Of a stretch of 64,000 bases of DNA, positions 1 through 11,599 are shown piece after piece. Positions within the stretch are counted from its first letter, which is position 1. Each line of letters starts with the position of its first letter. The notes below the pieces were generated by a model that saw only the letters and a program-made list of their open reading frames with translations, searched no databases and had not been told where the DNA came from. Origin of the DNA: Polytrichum commune (Eukaryota > Streptophyta > Polytrichopsida > Polytrichales > Polytrichaceae); contig OX485804.1 in assembly GCA_950295325.1 (NCBI GenBank), forward strand, positions 59,198,429 through 59,262,428. Direction: 5' to 3'. Made by a program: the position numbers and the translations under genes.

Positions 1-55
1 TTCTCAACCTAAGAAACCTAAAAACAACCAACAACTAGTACACCTTTCACACATG

Positions 56-238
56 CTATTATTTGTTTATTGTTTGGAGTTATACGTTGTCATAAGTTTC
101 ACTAAAAATATGATTTTAAAAATCAAATTACTTTATTTTTCCCTTTAATGTGCAAATTGTTATGGGTAATTCTTTCTGTTAATATTGCTACAAAGTTATA
201 GCAACACATAACTCCAAATGGTAAACTGCAATAATAGG
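56..238. mobile_element. Small palindromic MITE, family J, copy 1
   Basis: The left part reads CTATTATTTG then TTTGGAGTTAT, and the right part reads ATAACTCCAAATGG then AATAATAG, so the two ends are inverted repeats of each other. The same ends occur at 57569-58162. This copy is about 183 bp, close to the roughly 205 bp that remain of the other copy once its nested insert is removed. It has no coding capacity. The superfamily is unknown and I see no clear target-site duplication. Confidence 0.45.
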
Positions 239-390
239 TGAGAAAGGTCTACTTAGCAATGGTAGATTATCGACGCTTGAACTTTTTGCACTTCTTTGCT
301 TCGTTCCTTCACTATCCATAGTTGGTCACCCCATTACTCATAACTTATTGGGTTAACAACCATGACCATGTCAACTATATCATGGAGAGA

Positions 391-624
391 GAGGGAATTA
401 TCGTATACGAGTGTACCTACCTCTCATTCATCCAACATGAAAGCCTGAAATAATATGTAGACTGGACATTATTATGTTTAATTTAATTTGACATTAGAAT
501 CAACTTTAAAATCCCAAATTAGTGTACTCAGAGTCATTTGAGATGAATCAACAACAAACTTATAGGGAATCAAGTTTTCATGTTGGATGGTTGTGAGTAA
601 TGCTCATGTATGATAATTCCCTCT
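391..624. mobile_element. MITE, family L, copy 1
   Basis: The element begins GAGGGAATTATCGTATACGA and ends with the inverse, CATGTATGATAATTCCCTC. Inside each arm is a second inverted stretch around CATCCAAC / GTTGGATG. Matching arms occur at 53656-53914 (complete), 53520-53556 (single arm) and 60590-60732 (partial, same interior). It is non-coding and its superfamily is not determined. Confidence 0.6.
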
Positions 625-1142
625 ATGTGTTGCAATGTTTTAGTGTTACTTACCATGTCAAATGGGCCATACTATTTTCAATCTCATTAAGTATCACTGT
701 AACCTTTGATATGTATGTATCTCATTAGCATGTCTTGACAAAAGATGATTATATTCCAAACAACTTTCTTTTGTACTAAAATAGCATGGGTTGCAATAAC
801 CAACACTTCATAATTTGCATTATCCGAATTGTACGCAAATTGCACAAAGATTCAAATGCTCAATAGAGTTATCCGTAAAGCACATCAAGAGGGATCAAAC
901 ACATAGTACGATCCGGTGGTCCATCCCACTTGAAAGATCTCTACGTTGGTATATGCAATTAGGTGGCCTTTGCAAATAGATTGCTTCTTTACCCATGCAA
1001 ATTGCATATCACAAAAACTTGTTAACTTTATTTACTCATCCATATAACAACCACCATTAAATAACAATTACTTTATATTATTATTGTAGAAATAAATATT
1101 AAAATCAATGTGGAGTGTTGATATCTTAGCACGGGGCAACCT
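625..1142. other. Unassigned AT-rich spacer
   Basis: I see no open frame of note, no RNA gene and no repeat with recognisable ends here. A TTTTAGTGTTACTTACC stretch near 640 resembles the inner part of the Tc1-type MITE ends found later in the window and may be a remnant. Confidence 0.4.
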
Positions 1143-1862
1143 AGGGGTCACTTCACACACGAGCCAAGAGTTGTGACCATGAAATTGTGAGAGCCCAAGG
1201 AAAGTGTCCAAAGGCCATCCCAAGACACCTGCAAAATCTTGTAGTGTGGTCACGGATCCTCAAGTGCAGTGTGAAGTCATATGTGACCGTGGCCCTCAAC
1301 CAAATGTTGTTTTAATGAATTTCTATCATGTGGGTCCTCACACATGATAAAATAGAATAAATCAACAGTTGTGAGCGTTTAGAGTGCCATGGTCTCCCGG
1401 TTTTGTGCTAGGCCTACCTCCAAGAGGTCGTTTTTGAAAATAGTCCAAGTATGAGCCCAAAATGAGTGCTCATATTGGTTTTATGTTTAGAATTTATTTA
1501 GAATTGCATTTGGAGTGTTATGGAAACAATCAAAAGTTTAAAAAGAGTGAGGCTTGGTGTGGTATATGTTTTAGGCTTTAAGCCTATTTTGTGTGGGTAA
1601 GTAGAAGCTTAGTGACATTAGGGAATGTTTGGTTAATTGAGTAGTGTTTGAGGAAGCAAGGGGAAGGGGCTTAGATTTAAATGTTTGAATTAGAACATGT
1701 TCTTGTTGGTTTAAAGGGTGAGGATTTAGTGGATAGGATAATGTCCTACTAAGTAGGAGAAGGTTAAGGGGGTTGTGGTTGTGGGTGCCCTCTTTTCCTT
1801 CCTTCTTCCTCCTCTCATTCTCTCTCTCTCTTGGTGTGTATGTGTGTGTGTATTGTGGTAGA

Positions 1863-2030
1863 GAGTAGAATTGTTTAGAGGGAGCGTAGAAGAGTATAAT
1901 TGTTTAGAGGGAGCGTAGAAGAGTAGAATTGTTTAGAGGGAGCGTAGAAGAGTAGAATTGTTTAGAGGGAGTGTAGAAGGGTAGAATTATTTAGAGGGAG
2001 CGTAGAGGGTAGAATAGTTTAGCGGCAACT
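1863..2030 (+). repeat. 29-bp tandem array inside solo LTR B1
   Basis: At least five head-to-tail units of 29 bp are visible, each containing AGAATTGTTTAGAGGGAG followed by CGTAGA. The units are nearly identical, so the expansion is recent compared with the age of the surrounding LTR. A short GT-rich microsatellite lies just upstream. Confidence 0.85.
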
Positions 2031-2340
2031 GGTTGTAACAAAAGTTTGGAGGCAAGGGGTTGCGGCCAGAAATTAGAGGATAATGGGTTGCGGCAGAAGT
2101 TTGTAGGCAGTGGGCTGCGGCCAGAATTAGAGGCAAGGGGCTGCGGCTAGAAGCTTGTAAGCAGTGGGTTGCGGCCAGAATTAAAGGCAAGGGTTGCGGC
2201 AGAAGTTTGTAGGTAGGGGCTACGGCCAGAAGCTTGTGAGCAGTGGGCTGCGGCCAGAATTAGAGGCAAGGGACTGCGGCCAGAAGTTTGGAGGCAAGGG
2301 ACTGCGGCCAGAATTAGAGGCAATGGGCCGCGGCACGAGC
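2031..2340 (+). repeat. ~28-bp GC-rich tandem array inside solo LTR B1
   Basis: About eleven variable units contain the core CTGCGGCCAGAA followed by TTAGAGGCAAGGG or GTTTGGAGGCAAGGG. It is much more GC-rich than its surroundings. The short open frames on both strands here are a by-product of the periodicity, not genes. Confidence 0.8.
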
Positions 2341-2884
2341 GTCGAGGCAAGCTCGACGGTAGTTGGGTTAGGGGGAGCTTAGAATGATGGCTAATTATAT
2401 CTAGTGCCCTAAGTTGAAGAAGATGGGTTGGCTAGATAATTAGCTATTCATGTGAGTGGTTTGGCAATTGTGTGAGGAGTTGACAGAGGGTGTTAAGAGA
2501 GCACTAATAGAAAAAACATTTATTAACGCTTGTACTCATGATATGGAATAAATTGGTGTGACCAAAAGTATGTGTGATGTAATGGGGTGAATGACGGAGG
2601 AAGGATTAAACTAGGACGAATGTGAATGTGATCACCATGCCCTCACCCGGACTAGGACGCTTAAGGGTGGGTGGTTTGGCCTCACACCAAGTGACCATGA
2701 AACATGATCCATTTGATGCCATGTATGATTCCATGTAGACTTTACATCCATCTTGCATTCCCATACTCCGTTGGTCCCTCAAGCATAGTGGGAAGCGAAC
2801 TTGGACCGGTTCCGCCTTTTCCACCAATGAGAGTGCTTGAAGTGTAATGGTCACGGGCTCTCGGTCTTGTGTGTGAAGTGGCCC

Positions 2885-3538
2885 TAATTGCACATATTGG
2901 TGTAGTGCTTGTTTTGTGCAAGGAAGCTCAAGTGTTTCATGGAAGCTTACATGTTGTTTCATTGGTACACAAGATACTTCATCGTGGTATCTAATGCCAC
3001 CAATCCAATAGCGTGGTGTCACCTAAATTGAGCCCATCATGTGATTTTAGGGTCAAATATTTGCCAAGATGTTTCTAATTAGTGTCATGACAAGTATTGA
3101 GCTATAGGTTACACTAAACCTAAGTATATCGGACTTGATTGGATTGGTGGAAACCACTCTACATATTAATTATGGTATTTATATTGCTAAATAAAACATC
3201 CACTGCATATTAAGTAAGTGTTTTTGTAATTCTATACTTCACTCCTCATCGCTAAAGTCCTTATTCTAAATATTCTAAAAACATTTCTTTCAAACAAACA
3301 AAAAAAACTTTCTTTTTTACGAATAGTGGAATGTTGACATTTGGGGTAGATGTGTGTTATTCGAATACTCCTCTCCTTGCACCCACTTCTTGTAGGATAT
3401 GAAACATGCAATTAGTGTATTCCAATGGCCTCCCTACTACAACCAACTGATACTTTCACTAACAACAATTGTATGCAAACATAGCGAGAACTCAGCAAAT
3501 TCCACCATGGACCAAGGGGATTCTTGAGCAAGGTAGGG
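2885..3538. other. Unassigned spacer
   Basis: This is AT-rich DNA with short A- and T-runs and no recognisable gene, RNA or complete repeat. Confidence 0.4.
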
Positions 3539-5372
3539 TGTAGAACCATTTTTTTGGCCATCGCATGTCCGAATAGGGCCATTCTTGAATTTCAACGTCT
3601 TTCATCCGGCAATTGGCGGTTGGAGGTCATCCAGAGTGGTAGGCAAGGGCAATAGCCGCTAGGAAGTGGCTACGACTGCTAACCACCTCGTCACGGGGAG
3701 GTCACTTCATTGTCAAGTTGACACCACGTGCGGACAAAGTTTGCTACCCCTATATTACATGCAACTTACCAAAAGAAGATTTTTGTTGGTCGCACGTGGT
3801 GTTCAACTTGACAATGGAGTGATCTACCCGTGCACCTCGTCCCCTCCCTCGACGACAAGGAGGAGACTGGCCAAGTAGGAGATAGGCTATTTGCATACAG
3901 AAAAGATCTTACATAGTCTCAAAGTAGTGTTAGCAATAGGCGTAGAAAGACATCCGCTCAGTGATTGAGTTCGGCCATAGACAGGACCAAGCAAGAAGCT
4001 TAAGGTCATAGTGTTAGGAGAAGAAGGGCCGTAGCAACCAAACCCTGGAAGTGGAATACATTATCTGTTAATCCGGAAGTTATGAGCAAATTGTGATGTG
4101 CAATTGTTTGCCCTACGAGCGGAGAGAAACTGTGGAAGTATGTTGTGTTAGTTGTTTGTGAGCAATGTCTGAAGAGTAAATTTGGGCAAGTAGTCTGGCG
4201 TAGCGTTGTAATGTCGAGATCAGACAAATAGGCTGAGAGGAAGTATGCATTGGAGCGAGCCAAAATTGATTAAGAGCGAGTGATCAGAGAGGAAGTCGAG
4301 GAGGCCGAGTGGCCAAGACGTGTCTGAGAGTAACGGCAGGACAAAGCCAATATGTGGCAATAATATGATATCAAGCCAGAAAATGGCGAAAAAATTAGTC
4401 CAATAAGGAAATTGACGGGTGGTGTCAGCCTATCGAAAAGAATGCAAGAGCTTAGCGAGCAATAATCTTGGATTTAGGCAAGTTGGCCGAAAGCAGCGAG
4501 TGCAGGCAATTGGCCAAGTAAGGAAGGATGATAGCCACAATCTTGAAAGAGGGTTGAGAGAACCCTGAAGGTTACTTAGTAGCCAGCCGAGAGGGCGATA
4601 GCCTTTATTGAGAGAGGCCGACAGAGAGATTACAGAGAGGGGCCATCGCCTAGGCAAGTGCTGTTAGAGTACTGGCCAAAGAGAGAGAGAGAGATTGCCA
4701 GTGCATGACATGGAAGGACTAGGGGCAGGCTATAGGTTGCCAAGACAGTGCCTTCCCCAGAAGGAAAGATTACCCTATTGGAGTAAGACTTTACCAACTG
4801 CATGTTGTTATTAGTTTAAATCATACTAAAGCCTTAAGGAAAGGATATAGCCTAGCCGTTGATGCATTGATTTCGTATTGACAATTGGATGATTGTTTGA
4901 GATGAGTCACCAGATGGTTGAAGACGAAGGTGGTGACTTGAGTTATGCGAAGACATGCATGATGATTGTAAGTTGTTAACAAGAAGTTAATCAAAGAACG
5001 TTGCAAGCTTTGTTTATAGCATTTCCAAGACTATGCGGTTACAAAAAGACATTGCCCCGGACTATGTCCTGACAAATTGCCAATGACAACTTGCCAAGCT
5101 ATTGAGCTTCACGACTGAAGTAGGTCGAGCCATAGAGTGATAGGAAATTCCCTAAAGATAGGATGGGATCACTCACGACTGGAGAAGCACAAAGGAACCA
5201 TAAGAGTGGAAAATAAGTGGAATAAAAGAGGAATGAAGAAAGAAAGATCTTAAGTTGTTATTATACTCCTTAATCCAATGTGACATTAACCCTTATAGAT
5301 ACTATCTCAGTCTTCATGGATACTTAGTTCCTTGGGTTTGTTATTTTAAGTCATAACAAAAACCTAACTACA
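3539..5372 (+). mobile_element. Solo LTR, family A, copy 1
   Basis: It begins TGTAGAACCATTTTT and ends AAAACCTAACTACA, with the perfect 5-bp duplication TAGGG on each side (3534-3538 and 5373-5377). A second, inverted copy lies at 7877-9679; the best-matching stretch is 5140-5372 against 7880-8130. Ends TGTAG...CTACA, a 5-bp duplication, a length of about 1.8 kb and the lack of coding frames fit a solo LTR. A small foldback MITE sits inside at 3700-3824. A short GA microsatellite (about 4679-4693) corresponds to the long CT run in the inverted copy. Confidence 0.78.
3700..3824. mobile_element. Foldback MITE, family M
   Basis: The two ends, GTCACTTCATTGTCAAGTTG... and ...CAACTTGACAATGGAGTGATC, are inverted repeats of about 33 bp including an ACCACGTGCG core, with about 60 bp between them. 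A similar single arm occurs near 22383-22418. It lies inside solo LTR A1 and so is probably younger than that LTR. Confidence 0.65.
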
Positions 5373-5377
5373 TAGGG

Positions 5378-6232
5378 CCAACGGGCTCAAATTCATGTCG
5401 GATTGCCCGACATTAGTTTTTCTTTTCTTTTCTTAATGAGAACTCCCCACTCACACATTACAACTTCACCCCACAACTCCAACAAATCAGTCAAGAAGCC
5501 CAAGACCTACACATATCCACACATAATCTCATGCTTATCATTAAGCCACACAAACTCAACATGTTGGACAAATGGGGCAAATTCTCTTGAAGCACCTTAC
5601 TTAATTGCCCACACCAACTCTAAGACAAAATACCAATCGAGTTTTATACCCCCCCCACCCCAAAACCGCCAAAATACAACATGTCCCAAAACATCTACAT
5701 GGATGGGTCTTTTCTCTCGCTTGATGGTGAAGGAAACAAAACCTACACAAGATCAAGAGTGTATAACCAACTCAACAACATGCAAATAGCAAAACAACTT
5801 CCAAGATTTCAAAATATTCTTATACTAGAACTAAATGTTGTTTGGTCAGGACTTGCCAACACACAAGAAGGCAACCATGACATACATATATCTTTACAGA
5901 TAGCCTCAATAACATTCATCTCATCATCAACCACGTAAGACACCCATCCTTCCAACATAATCACCAGGACAAACTACCAATAGCATTCATAGTTTAACAC
6001 GTAGGATGGTTCCAACACAAAACAACAATCAAAAAAATCTAATTGACACATGAATTAAGAGAAACCTAGGGGCGTTCACTGGTGATTTATGTAGAAATGA
6101 TGTGCGAGGAAAGGTAGGGTGGAATATATTCATAGGATATAAATTTTATATTTTGCATAGATCCACACTAGCCTCTATTAAATGTTCACAAGTAATCTAT
6201 ACATGACATTTGGTACTATATATTGTGCTAAT
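5378..6232. other. Unassigned spacer with short frames
   Basis: Two overlapping plus-strand frames (128 and 85 codons, 5403-5938) are rich in Thr, Ser, Asn and Pro and show no recognisable domain. They look like chance frames in A/C-rich sequence. A C8 run lies at about 5649. Confidence 0.35.
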
Positions 6233-6234
6233 TC

Positions 6235-6265
<31 letters not shown>

Positions 6266-6268
6266 CTT
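6233..6268 (+). repeat. (TTC)n microsatellite
   Basis: About eleven uninterrupted TTC trinucleotides. The poly-Glu stretch of a short minus-strand frame here is only the translation of this repeat. Confidence 0.95.
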
Positions 6269-7379
6269 TGTAGCATAGCCTAATAAAAATTGGAATGATT
6301 TTTTTATGGAGGATAAGTACATTTAGAGGTTGAGTTAAGTTATGTTTTAAAAAAATGCAGGGGTTCATTGGAAACATGATTGGAATTTCAATCATTGTGG
6401 ATAAGATTCGGTTCATTGTGGATGAAACAAGATATTTAATTATTTTTTAAGGTTAGAAACATATTCAGCTAGTTTTCTCTTTCCATTGTCATTTTGCACA
6501 CCTCCCTTTAGCCGCATAATTATGCCATTGTCATATGATTCAAATGTTTTGTCGTTTTGCTATGTTTCCTTACGTGACAAACATCAAAAAAGAAGGAACT
6601 CCATTCCAATAACACAAGGAAGAAGCTAAAATCTTGTTATAATGTATGAATAAATAGGGTGCAATTTATAACACAATTTTAAAATTTATATTTATCTATA
6701 GGGTGGAAAAAAATGATGACAATATAATATTTTTATTGGTCATAGGGTCCAAAAATATTCCAAGACTAAGATAAATAGCCCTTTAAAAACACTTACTTCT
6801 TGCACATGTATGCCAATATTGTATAGAGGTGCCTTCCCCGGGAGGGAAACAACTTGGCTGACTCACTAACAATCGATGGTACCACAAAAGATATCATGAC
6901 ACCTATACCGCGCATACACGTACCCCACACTATTGTAGAGCTCAACTACCTCCACTTGTTCTTAGGGTTGACCGTATCGTAGTGTCTTAGAGCATCGTCC
7001 GGATTATGATGACTAAACTACCTAATCTCCTTGTCGTTTGTTGTTATCTACTCTTGGTTGTCTTCCCTTGTTGTATTGGTAGGTGTCTTTGTTCTTCTTT
7101 TAAAAGCTCCTTTACCTTATATTCAACATGATGGACTTTTAAGTATAACTTAAAAGTTATCTTTTGTTGTAATGAGCTTCATTTTCTGATGATATCTCTT
7201 CAAGTAGTCTCGTTGCTTCTAATCTATCAACTTGTTTGTTTGTGACTTTCTTCATGTGTTGAACTTCTTCATGTGTCACAATTGTCTTTTTAAGCTCGAG
7301 TGTTACTTCCTATCTTTGATCTAGATCTTGTTCTCTTCGTGCGTCGTAGTATTGTAACTTCTTCATGTGCCATAGTTGT
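6269..7379. other. Unassigned AT-rich spacer
   Basis: I see no gene, RNA or bounded repeat. A stretch near 6830 (GTGCCTTCCCCGGGAGGG) resembles a piece of solo LTR A1 near 4750 and may be a fragment of that family. Confidence 0.35.
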
Positions 7380-7876
7380 CTCCTCCTCTTCTCAAGTAGC
7401 CAGTTAACATTTTCTTCAAGTAGCTAAGTATCTTAAGTAACCAAGTTGCCAAGTAACAAAGTAACAAATTTACTCTTCTTTCAAGTCACTAAATAGCCAA
7501 GTAACAAGTTACCAAGTAACCTTTCTTCTTGGTGATAACTAGCTAAGTAACAAGTTCCCTCTTCTTTCACTTTGTTAAGTAGCCAAGTAACCAAGTAACT
7601 CTTCTTCTACTTTGGTAAGTAGCCAAATAACAAGTCATCTCTCCTAAGTATATCAAGTCGCACGTAACTTTCTTCAAGTAACCAAGTAGCCTTTTTAAGT
7701 ATTCAAGTTGCACATGACCTTCTTCGAGTAACCAAGTCACTTTTCTTTAATTAACACGTAACTTTTCCTCAAATAGCCTTCCTTCAAGTCGCCGAGTAAC
7801 CAAGTAGCTAGTAACAAGTAATATTTCTTCAAGTGACCAAGTAGCCTTTCTTCAAGTCACCGAGTAGCCAAGTAAT
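7380..7876 (+). repeat. Degenerate AAGTAACC / AAGTAGCC tandem array
   Basis: Short units built on AAGTAACCAAGTAGCC, often joined by TTTCTTC, repeat irregularly over about 500 bp. The array continues for a few units beyond the solo LTR inserted in it (9680-9700). It has no coding potential; it looks like a decayed minisatellite. Confidence 0.75.
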
Positions 7877-8732
7877 TGTAGTAAGTTTTTGCTCTCAGTT
7901 AAATATTCCAAAACCCAGGGTACAGACTCTCAAGGAAGGTTTAACTAGTGTCTATTACAGGCATTTGTCACATTATAGTTCATTAATCAGACAATAGGGT
8001 GGTTATCTTCACTCTAAATCATGATTGGTATGTCTTTTATTCTTTCATTTCCTCTTCCCAGGCTTAATCTCCACTCTTATGGTTCGTTGGTGCTTTGAGT
8101 CGTGGGTGGGTCTGTCCTATTTGACGACTCCTATAACTCTAGTTTCACACTTTCTAATTCCGTCGTGAAGCTTAAAAGCTTTGGCAATAGTCTTTTCGGA
8201 TCTTGGCAATAGTCTTCCAATGGATTTTCATCCTATTGGGGTTAGTCTCTTCTTCCTTCATTAAATAATCACTTAATGCCATCAATCATAATTCAAATTG
8301 CATTGCTCAAAGAATTTGTTTCTTGACTTTGTCTCATTTATCATTTCTTAATTATAATTGAAATTCGCTTATCTCGTACTCTTCATTGTCACACAACACA
8401 CAAAGGCTTGCTTTGATTCTTGCAACATTCTTACATAATCATATAAACTCATGGGCTATAGCCATTAGATTTTGACATAATCGATTTTGACGGCTAGCCT
8501 AATTCCTCTCAACATCCAGCCATATCATCCTCATTCCTAATCATACCAAAGCACTTGTCGACTCGACACCATCATGATTCTCCGATTTTCTTCATATTTC
8601 GTTAATCCCTCTAAACTTCTTGTCTTTCAAGGTAATGATCACTTCGAACTACCTTATCATCATATCAAACTAAGTTACTTAATTGGATTTTCTTGTGCAC
8701 TCGTCACTTCAGTTATGGTAGTTACCTAAGAC

Positions 8733-8797
<65 letters not shown>

Positions 8798-9679
8798 GTG
8801 TGCCTTAAAATAACTTAACTGACTTTGTGGCTCAGTCGTCATCACCCTAACTCTCCTGTATTTGTCATTTTCTTGGCAATGGCCTACTGCTCTTACAAGT
8901 TCTTCAATTTCTTATAATTGTGATTGTGTCATTGTATCCATGCTACATACTATGGCCCGTTGTAATTATCTCTACTCAGGCTATAGGTCAGTCTCTCCTC
9001 TCGAGCAGTTCTTCTTCTGGTTCCGCTCCACATTGTGCTCATATCTCTCTCTAACTACCAATTACTCTCTAGTTTCCACTGGCCATGGGTGTAACTTTCT
9101 TCAGTGCTTCTTGATCTAGTTTAGATTCTCAGACCTACAATCATGCCTCCTTCAACAACTTTTGTTAATCTCAATATACTTGGATCACTGAATTCTGGTA
9201 ACCTCACCGCTTACTCATCAACCTCTCACACTAGACTCATACATCTCTCAAATATGCACTCGCTCAACCATGCATTTCACCCACAGACCATTGTTGTACT
9301 CATAACTTTAATATAACTATCTTTACTCAATCAATTTGAGTTCAACATGTTTGGCTGCATCCCCCTATCACATGCGGTGATGCTCCAACTATGATTTTAC
9401 TCAAAAGTTAATACATTCAAGTCTAACTCTATTGCCTATAGCATGTCTCTCTACGGCTATGGCCTTAGCAGATATAACGAGAAGTATCTTCTCCCTGATA
9501 ATAGCCCGCTTATCAAAATCAGGGCTCTTCGGTGGTTGTAACTCCTACAACTACTTCCCTCGGCTATAGCCTTCATTTTTCATCCTAAACTAACTTTCAT
9601 CTGTCATTTTAGTTACTTTATCATGAAAAAAAAATTCTCTTTCTCACTACCAAGCTATGGCCCAAAAATTGGTATTACA
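7877..9679 (-). mobile_element. Solo LTR, family A, copy 2 (inverted)
   Basis: On the plus strand it starts TGTAGTAAGTTTTTG and ends CCAAAAATTGGTATTACA, which is the reverse complement of the ends of the copy at 3539-5372. The flanks GTAAT (7872-7876) and GTAAC (9680-9684) are a 5-bp duplication with one change. It inserted within the AAGTAACC array. It is about 1.8 kb with no retroviral coding region. The short frame near 8862-9119 has no recognisable domain. Confidence 0.75.
8733..8795 (+). repeat. (CT)n microsatellite
   Basis: About 31 uninterrupted CT dinucleotides inside solo LTR A2; the other copy of the LTR carries only a short GA run in the corresponding region. Confidence 0.97.
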
Positions 9680-9699
9680 GTAACCAAGTTACCTTTTGT

Positions 9700-11330
9700 T
9701 TCAAAAAAAAAAATCTCTCTCAAGTCTTATCTCTAGTCTCCTAATTGTTAGTCTCCATTACCGGAACTTCTTTCCGTTGAAAAATGTGTGGATAGCAACT
9801 TAAAAGTAATGAAGTTGTTGTTAGATATCCTTTCCATGTAGAGGAGATTTCCTCTTTACATGTGTGGTAATGCCTCTACTAATCTTCCACTTTCTTATCA
9901 ACTATCAAGGAGGCATTTTTGAGTCATTCTCTCAACTTAGTAATTCCTCTTAATTTCCAATCTCTCTTATAATAATCCCCTTCTCATATCAATGTCACTT
10001 GGAACTGTTACCATAAGTAATACAATATATTTTTAGCACGACTCTTAATCCTATTAAAGCATTAACTATAACATCCACATTATATTTTTGGAGAAAAATA
10101 ATACAATAATAATCTTGGTAAGATATTCAAAAACTTAATTTAACCATATCAAAATTGTATCTTAACACCTTTTATAGTCATATTAGTCTTCATATTTAAT
10201 TTCCTTAGACAATCAATCATGCTCATGAAATATAAATAACATAGGTTCAAAAATCATTACGATAAGAATGATAGCGGAATGTAATAGATATACAAAAATA
10301 TATATAATTATAATTTTGGTTCATGTCCAGAACTTAATAACTCTTAGACTCATAACAATCATTAATACATGAACACAATTATTAACGCCCATGCATGCAA
10401 CCTCGTATTCTTAAAATTCTTTATCCCATTAATCTCCTCAATGACTCTAAAATATCCAACTTCACTCACCAACTTTGTAATGCAACTATATTCACCTCAT
10501 GTGAGCTTCTATGATCTCTGATTATATAATTGCATTTCATTAATTACAATTTCTCTCATTACTTACTATTTCTTTCATTCCTTGTAAGTCCTAATAATTC
10601 TCAATCACACTCAACTTTCAGCCCATGTGACTATCTCACCTCATGTGAGTTTTTATTCATAGCACTCGACAAATCTCTCGATTACATTCAACTTAAAGAT
10701 GTCTATTCTATCAATTATTTTGCCTCTACCTTAAATAACTAAGAAGAAGGTTTGAGCTTAAAGCTATTGTATTCGAAAATGGTAAAAACACAAAGAACCT
10801 AACTCTTGTGTAGCCTATCTACATGAATAAGGTAAGGTTTAAGTGTGTGTGCCACATAGAGAACAAATAAACGTTGGGGCGTTGCCACCACATAATTACA
10901 GAGGTCTAGATAATAACCATTACAGTCATGATAACTTTAAGGAGCTAGCAAGGGCCCAGAGGGCATAATAGATTAAGGAGGGAGTTCCACCAGTTTTGTA
11001 GTAGGTGACATGTCACTGACCAATGTTGGTCGGAGGGTAAGTCGTATGGAATGTAGCAACTGCTAAGGAATCCACCATTTGGATGAGTGCAAACAACCAA
11101 ATAAAATGACTAAATGATCGCATTCGGTAGCTAATCCATACCAACAAGCTCAAAAAAAATTGAGAGGAGAGAGATAATACCGTTAGGAGGGCATCCAAAC
11201 GAGATTAGACCGCCGAACATGTATTACAATTACGAAAATGCAAGATAAACATTCCAACCTTTTGCCAGATTATAGACAACCAATGGATGCATTCCATTAA
11301 ACTCGACCTTCCAGGCCCCACACTTACGAG
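9700..11330. other. Unassigned AT-rich spacer
   Basis: This stretch contains A-runs and short frames but no gene, RNA or bounded repeat that I recognise. Confidence 0.35.
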
Positions 11331-11336
11331 AATAGA

Positions 11337-11591
11337 ATGTCAGGTCTTAATACTGAGCCATGTCTGTTGAATACTCAAGACGTGAGATTTATGAGCAAAC
11401 CTATGAAATCTCAACACAATGGATCTTTCATATTTAATCTAGCATCCGATGGTGACATCGTCCCGTGGCCCACTAAGGCTAACGTCATTATACACGAATT
11501 AAGGAATGCAAAGATCATAGTAGGGTCAGAAACTCTAGTGGTCGCAGATTTGATGAGGGCTATGAGAAATAACCATCAGACATATAAGTAA
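11337..11591 (+). CDS. Unrecognised 84-codon open frame, doubtful
   Basis: The frame starts at an ATG and has a more protein-like composition than most frames in the window: mixed charged and hydrophobic residues, and no runs. I recognise no domain, signal peptide or membrane segment. There is no clear promoter, splice site or downstream partner. It lies just upstream of an AT-rich block containing broken coding-like pieces, so it could be a fragment of the same decayed locus, or chance. I favour a non-functional fragment. Confidence 0.15.
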   Translation: MSGLNTEPCLLNTQDVRFMSKPMKSQHNGSFIFNLASDGDIVPWPTKANVIIHELRNAKIIVGSETLVVADLMRAMRNNHQTYK

Positions 11592-11599
11592 ATTCATGA

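Larger units (their letters stand above)
1450..2686 (+). mobile_element. Solo LTR, family B, copy 1 (inside an H1 MITE)
   Basis: The insert starts TATGAGCCCAAAATG and ends TTTGGCCTCACA, flanked by the perfect 5-bp duplication CCAAG (1445-1449 and 2687-2691). The homologous copy at 51739-53340 has cleaner TGTGAG...CTCACA ends. A 5-bp duplication, ends of TG...CA type and a length of 1,237 bp without coding capacity fit an LTR left by recombination between the two LTRs of a retrotransposon. The alternative is a non-autonomous DNA element, because the ends form a 12-bp imperfect inverted repeat. Two tandem arrays lie inside it. Confidence 0.75.
1143..2884 (+). mobile_element. PIF/Harbinger-like MITE (H1), copy 1, interrupted
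   Basis: The left end GGGTCACTTCACACACGAG and right end GTGTGTGAAGTGGCCC are inverted repeats, and the body matches the complete copies at 39302-39790 and 43113-43617. A solo LTR with its duplication splits the body at 1450-2691; deleting it restores the reading found in the other copies. The flanks are TAG (left) and TAA (right), so the 3-bp target duplication (TTA in other copies) has decayed here. The TTA/TAA target and GGGCC ends fit PIF/Harbinger MITEs. It is non-coding. Confidence 0.75.

Noticed and set aside
2606..3022. 138-codon minus-strand frame
   Set aside because: It spans the end of solo LTR B1, the right part of the H1 MITE and flanking DNA; the same residues recur in short frames at the other H1 copies.
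5403..5938. Overlapping 128- and 85-codon frames as a small gene
   Set aside because: Thr/Ser/Asn-rich composition, no recognised motif and no supporting structure.
3539..9679. One large foldback transposon formed by the two inverted family A copies
   Set aside because: Each copy has its own complete ends and its own 5-bp duplication, so they are separate insertions.
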